Shown one piece after another: positions 8,050 through 16,529 of a stretch of 34,281 bases of DNA. Made by a program: the position numbers and the translations under genes. Under the pieces are notes generated by a model that made no database searches, was not told where the DNA came from, and was given only the letters and a program-made list of their open reading frames with translations. Position 1 is the stretch's first letter, and each line of letters starts with the position of its first letter. Where the stretch lies: positions 1 to 34,281 of the forward strand of contig DAORGW010000007.1 of the NCBI GenBank assembly GCA_035356975.1, read 5' to 3'. This stretch comes from STF1-138 sp035356975. Its GTDB lineage: Bacteria; Patescibacteriota; Patescibacteriia; UBA1558; S5-K13.

Positions 8050-10080
8050 ATGAACAACATAGAAAAATATTTAAAATATATAATATATTCTTTAGTAGCC
8101 TTTTGTTTTATTTCTTGTCTTTTTATTTTTAATACTTGGATTTTTCCATTTATTACCTCAAAAACAATTTTATTTAGAATATTTGTAGAATTACTATTTT
8201 TTGTTTATTTGATTTTAGCTATAAGAAATAAAGAATACAGACCTAAAAAATCATGGATACTTTATAGTGTTTTAATTTTTACAGCTATTGCAATTATTAC
8301 TTCACTTTTTGGAATTAATCCATATTTGTCTTTTAAGGGTGATTTGGAGAGAATGTGGGGAATAAATACATGGGTGCATTTAGTGTTATTTTTTACAGTT
8401 TTATCAAATGTGTTAAAAACAAAAAAAGAGTGGTTTTTATTTTTTAATTTTATATTGATTTTTTGTGTTACAATCGCTGTTGCATCCTATATGCAGATGT
8501 TTCAGATTGTAAAGTTTTTTTCTTCTATTAGACCGGGAATGGAGGGTTTACTCGGAAATATTGCTTATATAGCCGGTGTTTTGCTTTTAGGACTAATATT
8601 TTCTTTATATTTTTTTATAGGAAAAAAGAGTTGGGGATGGAAGATTTTTTATGGAATAACTTTTTTTATTCAATTACCATTATTTTTAAGAACCCAAATA
8701 AGAGGTGCTAATTTAGCTTTTTGGACTGTATTATTAATTCTTTCTTTAGTGTTTATATTTAAATCAAAAAATAAGCAAATTAAAATATTATTAGGAATTT
8801 TTGCTGTATTAATTGTAGGAATTTTTACTCTGGCTTTTATAAATAAAAATGCAAATTGGGTAAAAAATAATTTTGTATTTAGTAAAATGAGCACAATCTC
8901 ATTTAATACAGGAACTGTAAGAACTAGACTTATTTCATGGAATGGGGGATTAAAAGCTTTTCAAGAAAAACCCATTGTTGGATTTGGAATGGAGAATTAT
9001 TATTATGCATTTGATAAGTATTTACAGGCTGATTATTATAATATAGCATCTACAGAAACATGGTTTGATAGGGCTCATAATATGGTTATGGAGACCTTGG
9101 TTTGTCATGGAATTTTTGGGCTGATTTCTTATTTGGCTATTTTTTTAATAACAATATTATCTCTTTACAAGGTATATAAAATAAATAAAGATAAAAATTT
9201 TATTTTTTGTGTGTTTTTTTCTCTTATAGTAATGGCATATTTTATACAGAATTTTTTTGTTTTTGATTCTTTGGCGGTTACTTTAATATTTTTTTCAATT
9301 TTAGCCTATATAAATTTAGTTTATACAAACGAAACTGAGAAAAAATCAATTTATGAAAAAAAAATTTCAGATTCAGTTCAATGGATAATTGTTATATTAT
9401 TCGGAATAATTACTTCATATTTTATTTTTGGTGTTAATATGTCTGATCGTTATATTGCAAAACAAAACTATGTTGTTCAAAAAATATTAGGTCAAGAAAG
9501 AGATTTTCAAAAAGCTCATCAAGAAATGCAAAAACTATATGAAAATAATAGTTATTTAAATAAAGACTCAACTACAATGCTTATTGATACTGTTTCAAGT
9601 ATTTATACTACGGTAAATAGTAAGGATCAAAATCAAATTCAGGCATTATATAATATTCTAACTTTACTTATAGATAGAACAAACCACTATCTTTCAATAA
9701 ATGATAAAGAAGCATATTTACAGATTAATTTAGGAAGGTTACATATGGTAAGATCTAACTTTTTTGCATCTGGTTCTCAGGAAAAGTTAAATGAATTAAA
9801 TTTAGCAAAAAAGGCACTTGAAAAATCAATTGAATTGTCTCCTGAGAGGTTACATAATTATTATTTTATGGCTAATATTTACTCCATGATGGGAAATATT
9901 GATTTAGCTATAAAAGAACTGGAAATAGCCCTAAATTATAATGATAAATATGGAGAAACATATTTAATGCTCGGTGGTTTGTATAATTATAAAGGAGATA
10001 CTCAAAAAGGAGAGGAATATACTCAAAAAGCACTTGAACTTAATCCTGCTCTACAAGATAGAATTAAAACTACTCAATAG
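8050..10080 (+). CDS. O-antigen ligase / Wzy_C family membrane protein with TPRs, tandem paralogue
   Basis: A 676-residue protein with the same plan as its upstream neighbour: a polytopic membrane domain, LLGNIAYIAGV near 165, RTRLISWNGG and PIVGFGMENYYYAF near 290-315, RAHNMVMETL near 340, and C-terminal TPRs from about 580 (YYFMANIYSMMGNIDLAIKE; YLMLGGLYNYKGDTQKGEEY). The paralogues are clearly diverged, so the duplication is old. Having both kept side by side suggests separate jobs, for example polymerase versus ligase or protein transferase. No Shine-Dalgarno is seen and the start sits one base after the previous stop, so it is probably translated by reinitiation. Confidence 0.8.
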   Translation: MNNIEKYLKYIIYSLVAFCFISCLFIFNTWIFPFITSKTILFRIFVELLFFVYLILAIRNKEYRPKKSWILYSVLIFTAIAIITSLFGINPYLSFKGDLERMWGINTWVHLVLFFTVLSNVLKTKKEWFLFFNFILIFCVTIAVASYMQMFQIVKFFSSIRPGMEGLLGNIAYIAGVLLLGLIFSLYFFIGKKSWGWKIFYGITFFIQLPLFLRTQIRGANLAFWTVLLILSLVFIFKSKNKQIKILLGIFAVLIVGIFTLAFINKNANWVKNNFVFSKMSTISFNTGTVRTRLISWNGGLKAFQEKPIVGFGMENYYYAFDKYLQADYYNIASTETWFDRAHNMVMETLVCHGIFGLISYLAIFLITILSLYKVYKINKDKNFIFCVFFSLIVMAYFIQNFFVFDSLAVTLIFFSILAYINLVYTNETEKKSIYEKKISDSVQWIIVILFGIITSYFIFGVNMSDRYIAKQNYVVQKILGQERDFQKAHQEMQKLYENNSYLNKDSTTMLIDTVSSIYTTVNSKDQNQIQALYNILTLLIDRTNHYLSINDKEAYLQINLGRLHMVRSNFFASGSQEKLNELNLAKKALEKSIELSPERLHNYYFMANIYSMMGNIDLAIKELEIALNYNDKYGETYLMLGGLYNYKGDTQKGEEYTQKALELNPALQDRIKTTQ

Positions 10081-10134
10081 ACGGCTTATTTATTTTATAT
10101 GAAAAAGACGGCTATAAAAATGTTGATAAGTAAT

Positions 10135-10163
10135 TTGATCTAATTTTTTAATGAATATATAAT
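10135..10163 (+). promoter_or_regulatory. Promoter of the coiled-coil gene
   Basis: TTGATC (10135-10140), exactly 17 nt, then TATAAT (10158-10163). The start site would be about 10170, giving a short leader before ATG 10193. This separates the coiled-coil gene from the ligase operon. Confidence 0.65.
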
Positions 10164-10192
10164 ATTTGTACTTTACAATTAATTTATGAATT

Positions 10193-10839
10193 ATGAAGAA
10201 AAGTGATTTATGTCAAATTGCAAATCTAATTGATGAAAGGTTAGATATAAAATTTGACGAAAAATTAAAAAATTTTGCAACCAAAGACGACTTATCTAAG
10301 ATCGATGAGAAATTAAATGGTTTTGCAACCAAAGACGACTTATCTAAGATCGATGAGAAATTAAATGGTTTTGCNNNNNNNNNNNNNNNNNNNNNNNNNN
10401 NNNNNNNNNNNNNNNNNNNNNNNNNNNNNNNNNNNNNNNNNNNNNNNNNNNNNNNNNNNNNNNNNNNNNNNNNNGTTTTGCAACCAAAGACGACTTATCT
10501 AAGATCGATGAGAAATTAAATGGTTTTGCAACCAAAGACGACTTATCTAAGATCGATGAGAAATTAAATGGTTTTGCGACTAAAGGTGATTTAGAATCAG
10601 CAATAGAAAGTATAGCTATAAATACTAATAAAAGTTTTGAAGAATTTGAGCTAAGAATAAATGAACGTTTTGATAATATTGACAAAGAATTATTAAAAAG
10701 ACCAACTAGAGAAGAAATATTTGATAAATGGGATAATAAAATTTTTCAGATTAGTTGTGACGTGGATGCTTTAAAATATTTACACAAAGATGAATGGAGA
10801 AATTTACCAAGTAGAGCAAGTATAAAAAATTCCATTTGA
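10193..10839 (+). CDS. Coiled-coil protein with 16-residue tandem repeats (interrupted by a 100-N gap)
   Basis: Begins MKKSDLCQIANLIDERLD and continues with perfect repeats of FATKDDLSKIDEKLNG. The downstream half lies in another frame because of the N run: it reads from about 10477 to the TGA at 10837-10839 and ends in a unique charged region with REEIFDKWDNKIF and HKDEWRNLP. Merging the identical 55-mers beside the gap gives 163 residues with three whole repeats; the true repeat number could be higher. The repeats predict a parallel coiled coil. Similar (A)TKDDL-repeat proteins occur in many bacteria without a settled function. No signal peptide is seen, so it is probably cytoplasmic. It has its own promoter and terminator. 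Confidence 0.65.
10273..10571 (+). repeat. Perfect 48-bp tandem repeats, with the gap inside
   Basis: Units at 10273-10320 and 10321-10368 before the gap, and 10476-10523 and 10524-10571 after it, are identical in nucleotides as well as protein. A diverged partial unit follows from 10572 (TTTTGCGACTAAAGG). The unit is a multiple of 3, so copy-number change keeps the frame. Base-level identity implies recent expansion or homogenisation. Confidence 0.9.
10375..10474. other. Assembly gap of 100 N inside the tandem repeat
   Basis: Exactly 100 N, flanked by the identical 55-mers 10320-10374 and 10475-10529. A 48-bp unit is shorter than a 55-mer, so a k=55 graph cannot count the copies; the gap length carries no information about the genome. 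Confidence 0.9.
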
Positions 10840-10855
10840 ATTTTAAATATTTTTT

Positions 10856-10893
10856 TAAAAGAGAATCATATAGTGTAATTCTCTTTTATTTTT
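10856..10893 (+). terminator. Intrinsic terminator between convergent genes
   Basis: TAAAAGAGAAT (10856-10866) pairs perfectly with ATTCTCTTTTA (10878-10888) around an 11-nt loop, followed by five T (10889-10893) for plus-strand transcripts. The stem covers the stop codon of the minus-strand glycosyltransferase. For that strand no T-run follows, so it mainly ends the coiled-coil gene. Confidence 0.6.
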
Positions 10894-12005
10894 GATATAA
10901 AATTATTGAAGTCAAATTTAGAAAGCGTTAGATTGCTGTTATTTTTTATTTTTTCTCTAAATCCAGGGTTATTTAATATGCTTTCAATAGCATATACTAA
11001 TTTATTAGTGTTTTTTGGCTCAAAAAGTACCCCATTTTGTCTGTTTATTATTATTTCCGATAAAGATTCCAAATCCGAGCAAACTATTCCTATATGAGCG
11101 TATAAAGCCTCAATTAAAGTATATGGCAATCCTTCTTTTATGGAAGTTAAGGTAAATATTTCAAAGCCTTTTAAGTATTTACTTGCATTATTAATTTGGC
11201 CAAGTAGATAAAAATTTTTTATGTTGTGTTTTTTTATTAAATGTTTTAGCTTTTTTTCTTCTGGTCCAGATCCAATTACCACAAAAACAAGATTTTTTCT
11301 TTTATCATTTAATATTTCTGCAGACTCAATTAAGTATTCTATGCCCTTATTTTTATATAAATTTGATATTGTGCCGATTATTTTTTCTCCATTGTCTTGT
11401 ATTTGCATGTAGTCAAATAAAAATTTTCTTGCTTGATTTATTTCAAGAAATTCAGTTGTAGCTTGAAAACCATTATAAATTAGTTCTAATTTTTCTTTTT
11501 TTGTAACTTTTTTATTTACTGCCAAATCATAATCGTTTTGTGAGACACAAATTATTTTGTCTTTGAATTTTGCTCCAAACTTTTCTAGAAATGTATAAAT
11601 TATTTTTTTTGAAAAACTTAGATTTTCTTTAAATACCCAACCGTGGGCAGTGTAAATAATTTTTTTTACTCCAGCTAATTTTCCCGATACGGAAGCTATA
11701 AATCCCGCTTTTGATGAGTGACAGTGGATTACATCAAATTTGTTTTTCTTAAAATAAAAAAATAATTCCCAAAAAGCTAATTTGTCAAAAATCAAATTAA
11801 TATTTCTTTTTAAAAATTTAAATTTATGAAATTTTATTTCAGTATTTGTAATATATTTTTTTAACTCTTCTTCATTTCCTTCGCCGTAGCAAATTGTAAT
11901 TTCAAAGTTATTATCTAAATTGTTTGAAATATCACAAATATATTTTTGTGCACCACCAAAATGAGTTTGTGTTATAACTTGACAGATTTTTACTTTTTTA
12001 TCCAT
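10866..12005 (-). CDS. GT4-type glycosyltransferase
   Basis: A 379-residue GT-B fold protein. The N-terminal domain opens VKICQVITQTHFGGAQKYI (the donor/acceptor Gly-Gly loop of GT4 enzymes) and contains DVIHCHSSKAGFIA. The C-terminal domain has IGTISNLYKNKGIEYLIE, VVIGSGPEEKKL and EGLPYTLIEAL, the last being the E-x7-E motif of retaining GT4 enzymes. It should add a sugar from a nucleotide donor to a lipid-linked glycan on the cytoplasmic face. It stands alone on the minus strand and is divergent from the epimerase at 12136. Donor and linkage cannot be read. Confidence 0.85.
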   Translation of the reverse strand: MDKKVKICQVITQTHFGGAQKYICDISNNLDNNFEITICYGEGNEEELKKYITNTEIKFHKFKFLKRNINLIFDKLAFWELFFYFKKNKFDVIHCHSSKAGFIASVSGKLAGVKKIIYTAHGWVFKENLSFSKKIIYTFLEKFGAKFKDKIICVSQNDYDLAVNKKVTKKEKLELIYNGFQATTEFLEINQARKFLFDYMQIQDNGEKIIGTISNLYKNKGIEYLIESAEILNDKRKNLVFVVIGSGPEEKKLKHLIKKHNIKNFYLLGQINNASKYLKGFEIFTLTSIKEGLPYTLIEALYAHIGIVCSDLESLSEIIINRQNGVLFEPKNTNKLVYAIESILNNPGFREKIKNNSNLTLSKFDFNNFISKIKENYTI

Positions 12006-12031
12006 ATTTTTTATATTTTTATTATATTACA

Positions 12032-12060
12032 ATAATAACTTATATATAATGAATATACAA
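12032..12060 (-). promoter_or_regulatory. Promoter of the minus-strand glycosyltransferase
   Basis: On the minus strand: TTGTAT (12060-12055), 17 nt, TATTAT (12037-12032), 27 nt before the start codon at 12005. The intergenic region is extremely AT-rich, so chance matches are easy. Confidence 0.4.
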
Positions 12061-12070
12061 ATAATAAAGC

Positions 12071-12099
12071 TTGTTATTTGATTTTTATAATGATATTAT
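12071..12099 (+). promoter_or_regulatory. Promoter of the glycan operon starting at 12136
   Basis: TTGTTA (12071-12076), 17 nt, TATTAT (12094-12099), with TG one base before the -10. It is back to back with the opposing promoter in the 130-bp divergent region. Confidence 0.45.
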
Positions 12100-12135
12100 A
12101 ATTATATAAATTTGAACTAATTTATAATTTTATTT

Positions 12136-13107
12136 ATGGAAAAACTTGAAAATAAAACAGTTTTAGTAACTGGTGGTGCTGGATTCATAGGTTCTCATTT
12201 GTGTGATGAGTTATTGACAAGTGGTGCTACTGTTATTGCAGTTGATAATTTATCTACTGGAAAATTAGAAAATTTATCTGAAGCACAGAAAAACTTAAAT
12301 TTCCATTTTATAAAAGGTGATGTTAATAATTATAATTTTTTGAAATCAGTTTTTGAAAATAATAAAATTGACTATATTTTTCATTATGCAGCAGTTTTGG
12401 GTGTAAAACGTGTCATGGAGAATCCAATGCTTGTTCTAGATGATATTGTAGGAATAAAAAATATTTTGTCTTTAGCAAAAGATTTTAATGTTCAAAAGGT
12501 GATTTTTTCTTCTTCATCTGAAGCTTATGGAACTCTAAATGAATTACCACTCAAAGAAGATAACAATAAAGAACTTTCATACCAAACACATAGCACTAGT
12601 TTATATGCGCTTGTAAAGCTCGTTGGAGAGAAAATGATGAAAGTTTATAATGATCAATATGGAATTAACACTTGTTCTCTTAGATTTTTTAATGTATTTG
12701 GTGAAAGACAAGAATCATCTGCCTATGGATTTGTTGTCGGGGTTTTTATAGAGCAGGCTTTACATGGAGAATCTCCAACCATATTTGGAGATGGTTATCA
12801 GACAAGAGATTTTATTTATGTTCGTGATAATGTAAAAATGGCAATTAAAGCATTAATAAGCGAAGAAACAAATGGAGAAGTTATAAATATTGGACTTGGA
12901 AGACAAACAACAATACTTGATTTAGCACAAAGAATAATAAGAATTTCAGGAAAAGATTTAAAGCCCGTTTTTATTGGTGAACGTGGTTATGAAATAAAAT
13001 ATAGAAGCCCAGATGTTTCTAAAATGCACAAATTGCTTGGCGATAAATTAGAAGATAATTTAGACGAAAATTTGAAAAAAACTTATGAATATTATGCAAG
13101 GAAATAA
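12136..13107 (+). CDS. NAD-dependent sugar-nucleotide epimerase/dehydratase (extended SDR)
   Basis: A 323-residue extended short-chain dehydrogenase/reductase. The Rossmann motif TGGAGFIG is at 12-19, the acidic residue binding the NAD ribose is in VDNLSTG near 37, and the catalytic Tyr157-x3-Lys161 (YALVK) follows SSSSEAYG near 126-132. RFFNVFGERQ and RDFIYVRDNV are typical of the UDP-glucose 4-epimerase / dTDP-glucose 4,6-dehydratase group; the substrate cannot be fixed. It supplies an activated sugar to the glycosyltransferases that follow, the next of which starts inside this gene's last codons. Confidence 0.85.
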   Translation: MEKLENKTVLVTGGAGFIGSHLCDELLTSGATVIAVDNLSTGKLENLSEAQKNLNFHFIKGDVNNYNFLKSVFENNKIDYIFHYAAVLGVKRVMENPMLVLDDIVGIKNILSLAKDFNVQKVIFSSSSEAYGTLNELPLKEDNNKELSYQTHSTSLYALVKLVGEKMMKVYNDQYGINTCSLRFFNVFGERQESSAYGFVVGVFIEQALHGESPTIFGDGYQTRDFIYVRDNVKMAIKALISEETNGEVINIGLGRQTTILDLAQRIIRISGKDLKPVFIGERGYEIKYRSPDVSKMHKLLGDKLEDNLDENLKKTYEYYARK

Positions 13108-14191
13108 AACAAAATTAGTTATTTTATCTGCCTTTTATGAACCATACATGTCTGGTGCTGAACAAATGGTAAAACAAGTTGTAGAATATTTTGGAGATTT
13201 TTATGATTTGACTCTTATTACTGGATTATATGATGTTGAGCTAAAAAGACTTGAAAAAAGATCTAATTTTAAAATTATAAGAGTTGGAATTGGTCACCAT
13301 ACAATTGATAAGTTTTTATATCCAATTTTAGCAAATATTCAAATTTTAAAAATAAAGCCACAGATTATCCATGCTATTATGGAAAGTTATGCTGGTGTTG
13401 GTTTATATTTTTCAAAATTTATAAGTGATGCAAAAAGAATTTTGACACTTCAAAGCGGTGATTTAGATGATAAAAGAAAGCAAAATAATATTTTTATAAA
13501 ATTATTTTGGAGGAAAATTCATAAATATCCAAATCTAATTACAGCAATAAGTAATTTTTTAGCTGAACGCGCAATTAATTTGGGTGCAAAAAAAGAAGAT
13601 GTTCATGTAATTCCGAATGGAATTGATTTTAAAGAAGTTCCAAAATTTTTAGAAAAAGAAAAAAATAGAGTAATCTGTGTTGCAAGATTGTCTTGGGAAA
13701 AGGGATTAGATTATTTAATAACTGCATGGAGTTATGTTATATCAAAAATTAACGATGCAAGACTTGTAATTGTAGGAGAGGGAAATAAAAGAGCTGAAAT
13801 TGAAAAAATGATAAATGACCTAAAAATTAATGATAGCGTTTTGCTTATGGGTAATTTGCCCCACAACAAAACATTAGAAGAAATAAGCAAATCAGAAGTA
13901 TTTATTTGTCCATCACTTGCAGAAGGACTCGGAATTGTTTTTATAGAAGCTCAAGCATGTCGAGTTCCTGTTATAGGAACAAGAGTCGGTGGAATACCAG
14001 ACGTTATTCAAAATAGAGAAAATGGAATTTTAATAGAATCAAAAAGTCACACAGAGATTTCAGATGCGATCATTGAGTTATTGGAAAATAAAGATTTAAG
14101 AGAACAAATTATAAAAAATGCTGAAATTTCAGTTAAAAAATATTCTTGGGATAGTATTTTAGAGAAAATTCATGAATTATATAATATTTGA
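13085..14191 (+). CDS. GT4-type glycosyltransferase
   Basis: 368 residues from ATG 13085 (a second ATG at 13094 is equally possible); either start overlaps the epimerase gene. N-terminal GT-B domain with SAFYEPYMSGAEQMVKQV; C-terminal domain with VIPNGIDF, VARLSWEKGLDYLI, LVIVGEGNKRAEIE and EGLGIVFIEAQACRVPVIGT (the E-x7-E donor site). This is a classic retaining GT4 enzyme of surface glycan assembly, acting on the cytoplasmic side of the membrane. Donor and acceptor unknown. Confidence 0.88.
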   Translation: MNIMQGNKTKLVILSAFYEPYMSGAEQMVKQVVEYFGDFYDLTLITGLYDVELKRLEKRSNFKIIRVGIGHHTIDKFLYPILANIQILKIKPQIIHAIMESYAGVGLYFSKFISDAKRILTLQSGDLDDKRKQNNIFIKLFWRKIHKYPNLITAISNFLAERAINLGAKKEDVHVIPNGIDFKEVPKFLEKEKNRVICVARLSWEKGLDYLITAWSYVISKINDARLVIVGEGNKRAEIEKMINDLKINDSVLLMGNLPHNKTLEEISKSEVFICPSLAEGLGIVFIEAQACRVPVIGTRVGGIPDVIQNRENGILIESKSHTEISDAIIELLENKDLREQIIKNAEISVKKYSWDSILEKIHELYNI

Positions 14192-14197
14192 CTTATT

Positions 14198-14256
14198 TCC
14201 TAAAATATTATATACTTAGGAGAGTATAATCACTTAAATTACATATATTTAGGAGA
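14198..14256 (+). promoter_or_regulatory. Three TTAGGA boxes upstream of the DUF4143 ATPase
   Basis: TCCTAA (14198-14203) is inverted relative to TTAGGA at 14216-14221 and 14249-14254. The last two lie in a 14-bp near-perfect direct repeat, ATATAYTTAGGAGA (14210-14223 and 14243-14256). A TATAAT (14225-14230) lies between them. It looks like an operator/promoter block for the ATPase gene; the second AGGAG is too far from ATG 14278 (22 nt) to be a normal ribosome binding site. Confidence 0.4.
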
Positions 14257-14277
14257 TTTAGTAATAATTTTAAATAT

Positions 14278-15411
14278 ATGATAAATAAAAATATTAAAAG
14301 AATAATTCAAGATAAAATAGAATCAAAACTATTTAAGGGTAAAATTATTGTTATATATGGAGCAAGGCAAGTTGGAAAAACTACTTTAGTAAGGGAAATT
14401 CAAAAAAAATACAAGGATTCTAAATATTTAAATTGTGATGAAATTGATATAAGAGAAGCGCTAACAGATAAAACATCCACAGAAATAAAGAATTTTTTAG
14501 GTAATAAAAAATTAATTATTTTAGACGAGGCTCAGAGAATAAAAAATATAGGAATAACTTTAAAGTTAATTGTGGATAATTTTCCAGAAATTCAAATAGT
14601 AGCAACTGGTTCATCTTCTTTCGATCTTTCAAATGAAATTAATGAACCGCTTACGGGGAGAAAATATGAATTTCGTTTATACCCATTTTCACTACAAGAG
14701 TTAAAAAGTATTTATTCTGATATTGAATTAGATAGAATACTTGAGGGTTTGCTTATTTTTGGTTCATATCCAGAAATTATTATTAATAGAGATGATGTTA
14801 TAGAAAATTTAAAAAATATTACATCAAACTATCTTTATAAAGATATTTTGCAGTTTCAAAATTTAAAAAATCCGGAAATTTTAGAAAAATTATTACAAGC
14901 CCTTGCTTTACAAATAGGCAATGAAGTTTCTTATAATGAATTATCTTCAATAGTTGGTGTTGATAAAAAAACTATTTCAAATTATATAAATATTTTAGAA
15001 AAAAGTTTTGTTATTTTTCGTTTAAGACCATTTAATAAAAACATAAGAAATGAATTGAGAAAATTGAGAAAAATATATTTTTATGATTTGGGTATTAGAA
15101 ACGCATTAATAAATAATTTCAATCCAGTTAATTTAAGAAATGATTTTGGTTTCTTATGGGAAAATTTTATGATAAGTGAAAGAATGAAATACAATGATTA
15201 TGAGCATAATAATGTAAATAGTTATTTTTGGAGGACAACACAAAAACAAGAATTAGATTATTTGGAAGACAAAAACGGAGCTTTGTCTGCTTTTGAATTT
15301 AAATTCAATAAAGACAAACTCACCAAACCAAAGGTTTTTTTAGAAAACTATAAAAACAGTTCAATTGAATTAATAAACAATAAAAATTTTAAAAAATTTC
15401 TAAATTTGTGA
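14278..15411 (+). CDS. AAA_14 / DUF4143 family ATPase
   Basis: 377 residues, the normal length for the family. Walker A GARQVGKTT at 28-36, Walker B LIILDEAQ at 79-86, sensor region ATGSSSFDL near 114. Then a helical/winged-helix middle (YNELSSIVGVDKKTISNYI) and the C-terminal DUF4143 domain with YFWRTT, ELDYLED and FEFKFN; the D...E-x-K pattern resembles PD-(D/E)xK nuclease folds, but activity in DUF4143 proteins is not established. Such genes are often scattered as single accessory genes. Here it sits between glycosyltransferases and ends in a 4-nt GTGA overlap with the next, so it is co-translated with it despite having no obvious glycan role. Confidence 0.88.
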   Translation: MINKNIKRIIQDKIESKLFKGKIIVIYGARQVGKTTLVREIQKKYKDSKYLNCDEIDIREALTDKTSTEIKNFLGNKKLIILDEAQRIKNIGITLKLIVDNFPEIQIVATGSSSFDLSNEINEPLTGRKYEFRLYPFSLQELKSIYSDIELDRILEGLLIFGSYPEIIINRDDVIENLKNITSNYLYKDILQFQNLKNPEILEKLLQALALQIGNEVSYNELSSIVGVDKKTISNYINILEKSFVIFRLRPFNKNIRNELRKLRKIYFYDLGIRNALINNFNPVNLRNDFGFLWENFMISERMKYNDYEHNNVNSYFWRTTQKQELDYLEDKNGALSAFEFKFNKDKLTKPKVFLENYKNSSIELINNKNFKKFLNL

Positions 15412-16529
15412 ATAAAAAGATTTTAATAGCAACAGGAATCTATCCACCAGAAATAGGCGGACCAGCTGGTTATGCTAAAAATTTGGCAGAAAAATTCGCA
15501 GAAAAGAATATAAATGTTTGTGTTATTACTTATTCTGATGATAAATTTTATGAAATTGATGAGGATTTACCATATAAATTAATAAGAATAAAAAGAATAA
15601 ATAAAATATCAAACTATTTTAGGTATTTTTTTGCACTTTTAAAAAATATAAAAAATTTTGATATAGTGTATGCCTTTGATTATGTTAGTGCCGGAATTCC
15701 CTCTGTTTTAGCCTGTAAAATATTTCAAAAAAAATTTGTTATCAGAAGTGGAGGAGATTTTATTTGGGAGTCTTATCTTGATAAATATAAAAAAGGCGTA
15801 AAATTAAAGGATTTTTATGAATTAAAACTACATAGAAAATTTTTATTGAAATTTTTTATTTCCAAAATTGTTTTGAATTTATGTGATGCAATAATTTTTA
15901 CAACTAAATTTCAGGAGAAAATTTTTGAAAAACCATATAATATAAATCCAAAAAAAGTTTTTTATATTTCAAATCCAATAATAATAAATGACTCAATTCA
16001 AATAAAGGAAAATAAAAATAATAACATATTGTTTGCTGGGCGTATTATTGAGAAGGGAAACGTATTAAATCTTATAAAAGCATTTTCTTCTTTAAATCAA
16101 GATGGGTTTAATTTAGTAATAATTGGAGACGGTTATCAGAAAAAATATTTAGAAGTTTATGTTAAAAATAATAATATAAAAAATATTATTTTTGAGAACG
16201 GAATTTTAAATAAGGATTTAAGACAAACAATATCAGACTCCTATGCTATGATTTTTCCTTCTTATACTGACATAAGTCCAAATACGGTTTTAGATTGTAT
16301 AAGTACAAAAACACCATTTATTTTGACAGAGGAACACGGGTTTGATTGGTTCAAAAATGATGTTTTAGAATTTGATCCCAGCAGTATTAATAGCATTAAA
16401 AATGCAATAGAAAAAATAATGAATGAAGATTTTTATAATCAAGCAAAAAATATAGTAGAGGGAATAAATTATAAATATTCTTATGATGATGTGTTGAATA
16501 ATACATTAGAGATTTTTAAAAAAATATGA
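15408..16529 (+). CDS. GT4-type glycosyltransferase (GTG start)
   Basis: 373 residues from GTG 15408, which overlaps the ATPase stop (GTGA). The N-terminus ATGIYPPEIGGPAGYAKNLA gives the GT4 Gly-Gly loop. The C-terminal domain has ILFAGRIIEKGNVLNLIKAF, LVIIGDGYQKKYLE and PSYTDISPNTVLDCISTKTP; the usual E-x7-E is weakened (SPNTVLDCI), so donor handling may differ from the neighbours. It also overlaps the following gene by 4 nt (ATGA). Cytoplasmic glycan assembly enzyme. Confidence 0.83.
   Translation: MNKKILIATGIYPPEIGGPAGYAKNLAEKFAEKNINVCVITYSDDKFYEIDEDLPYKLIRIKRINKISNYFRYFFALLKNIKNFDIVYAFDYVSAGIPSVLACKIFQKKFVIRSGGDFIWESYLDKYKKGVKLKDFYELKLHRKFLLKFFISKIVLNLCDAIIFTTKFQEKIFEKPYNINPKKVFYISNPIIINDSIQIKENKNNNILFAGRIIEKGNVLNLIKAFSSLNQDGFNLVIIGDGYQKKYLEVYVKNNNIKNIIFENGILNKDLRQTISDSYAMIFPSYTDISPNTVLDCISTKTPFILTEEHGFDWFKNDVLEFDPSSINSIKNAIEKIMNEDFYNQAKNIVEGINYKYSYDDVLNNTLEIFKKI

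Noticed and set aside
10079..10113. Direct repeat AGACGGCT (10079-10086 and 10106-10113) after the second ligase gene
   Set aside because: Only 8 bp, no symmetry and not positioned on the promoter at 10135-10163; cannot be told from chance.
10273..10571. CRISPR array
   Set aside because: The regular 48-bp units are contiguous with no spacers and code for a coiled coil; no cas genes are present.
14278..15411. DUF4143 ATPase as a transposition or defence helper
   Set aside because: No terminal repeats, transposase or partner effector nearby; nothing beyond the ATPase itself supports a mobile element.
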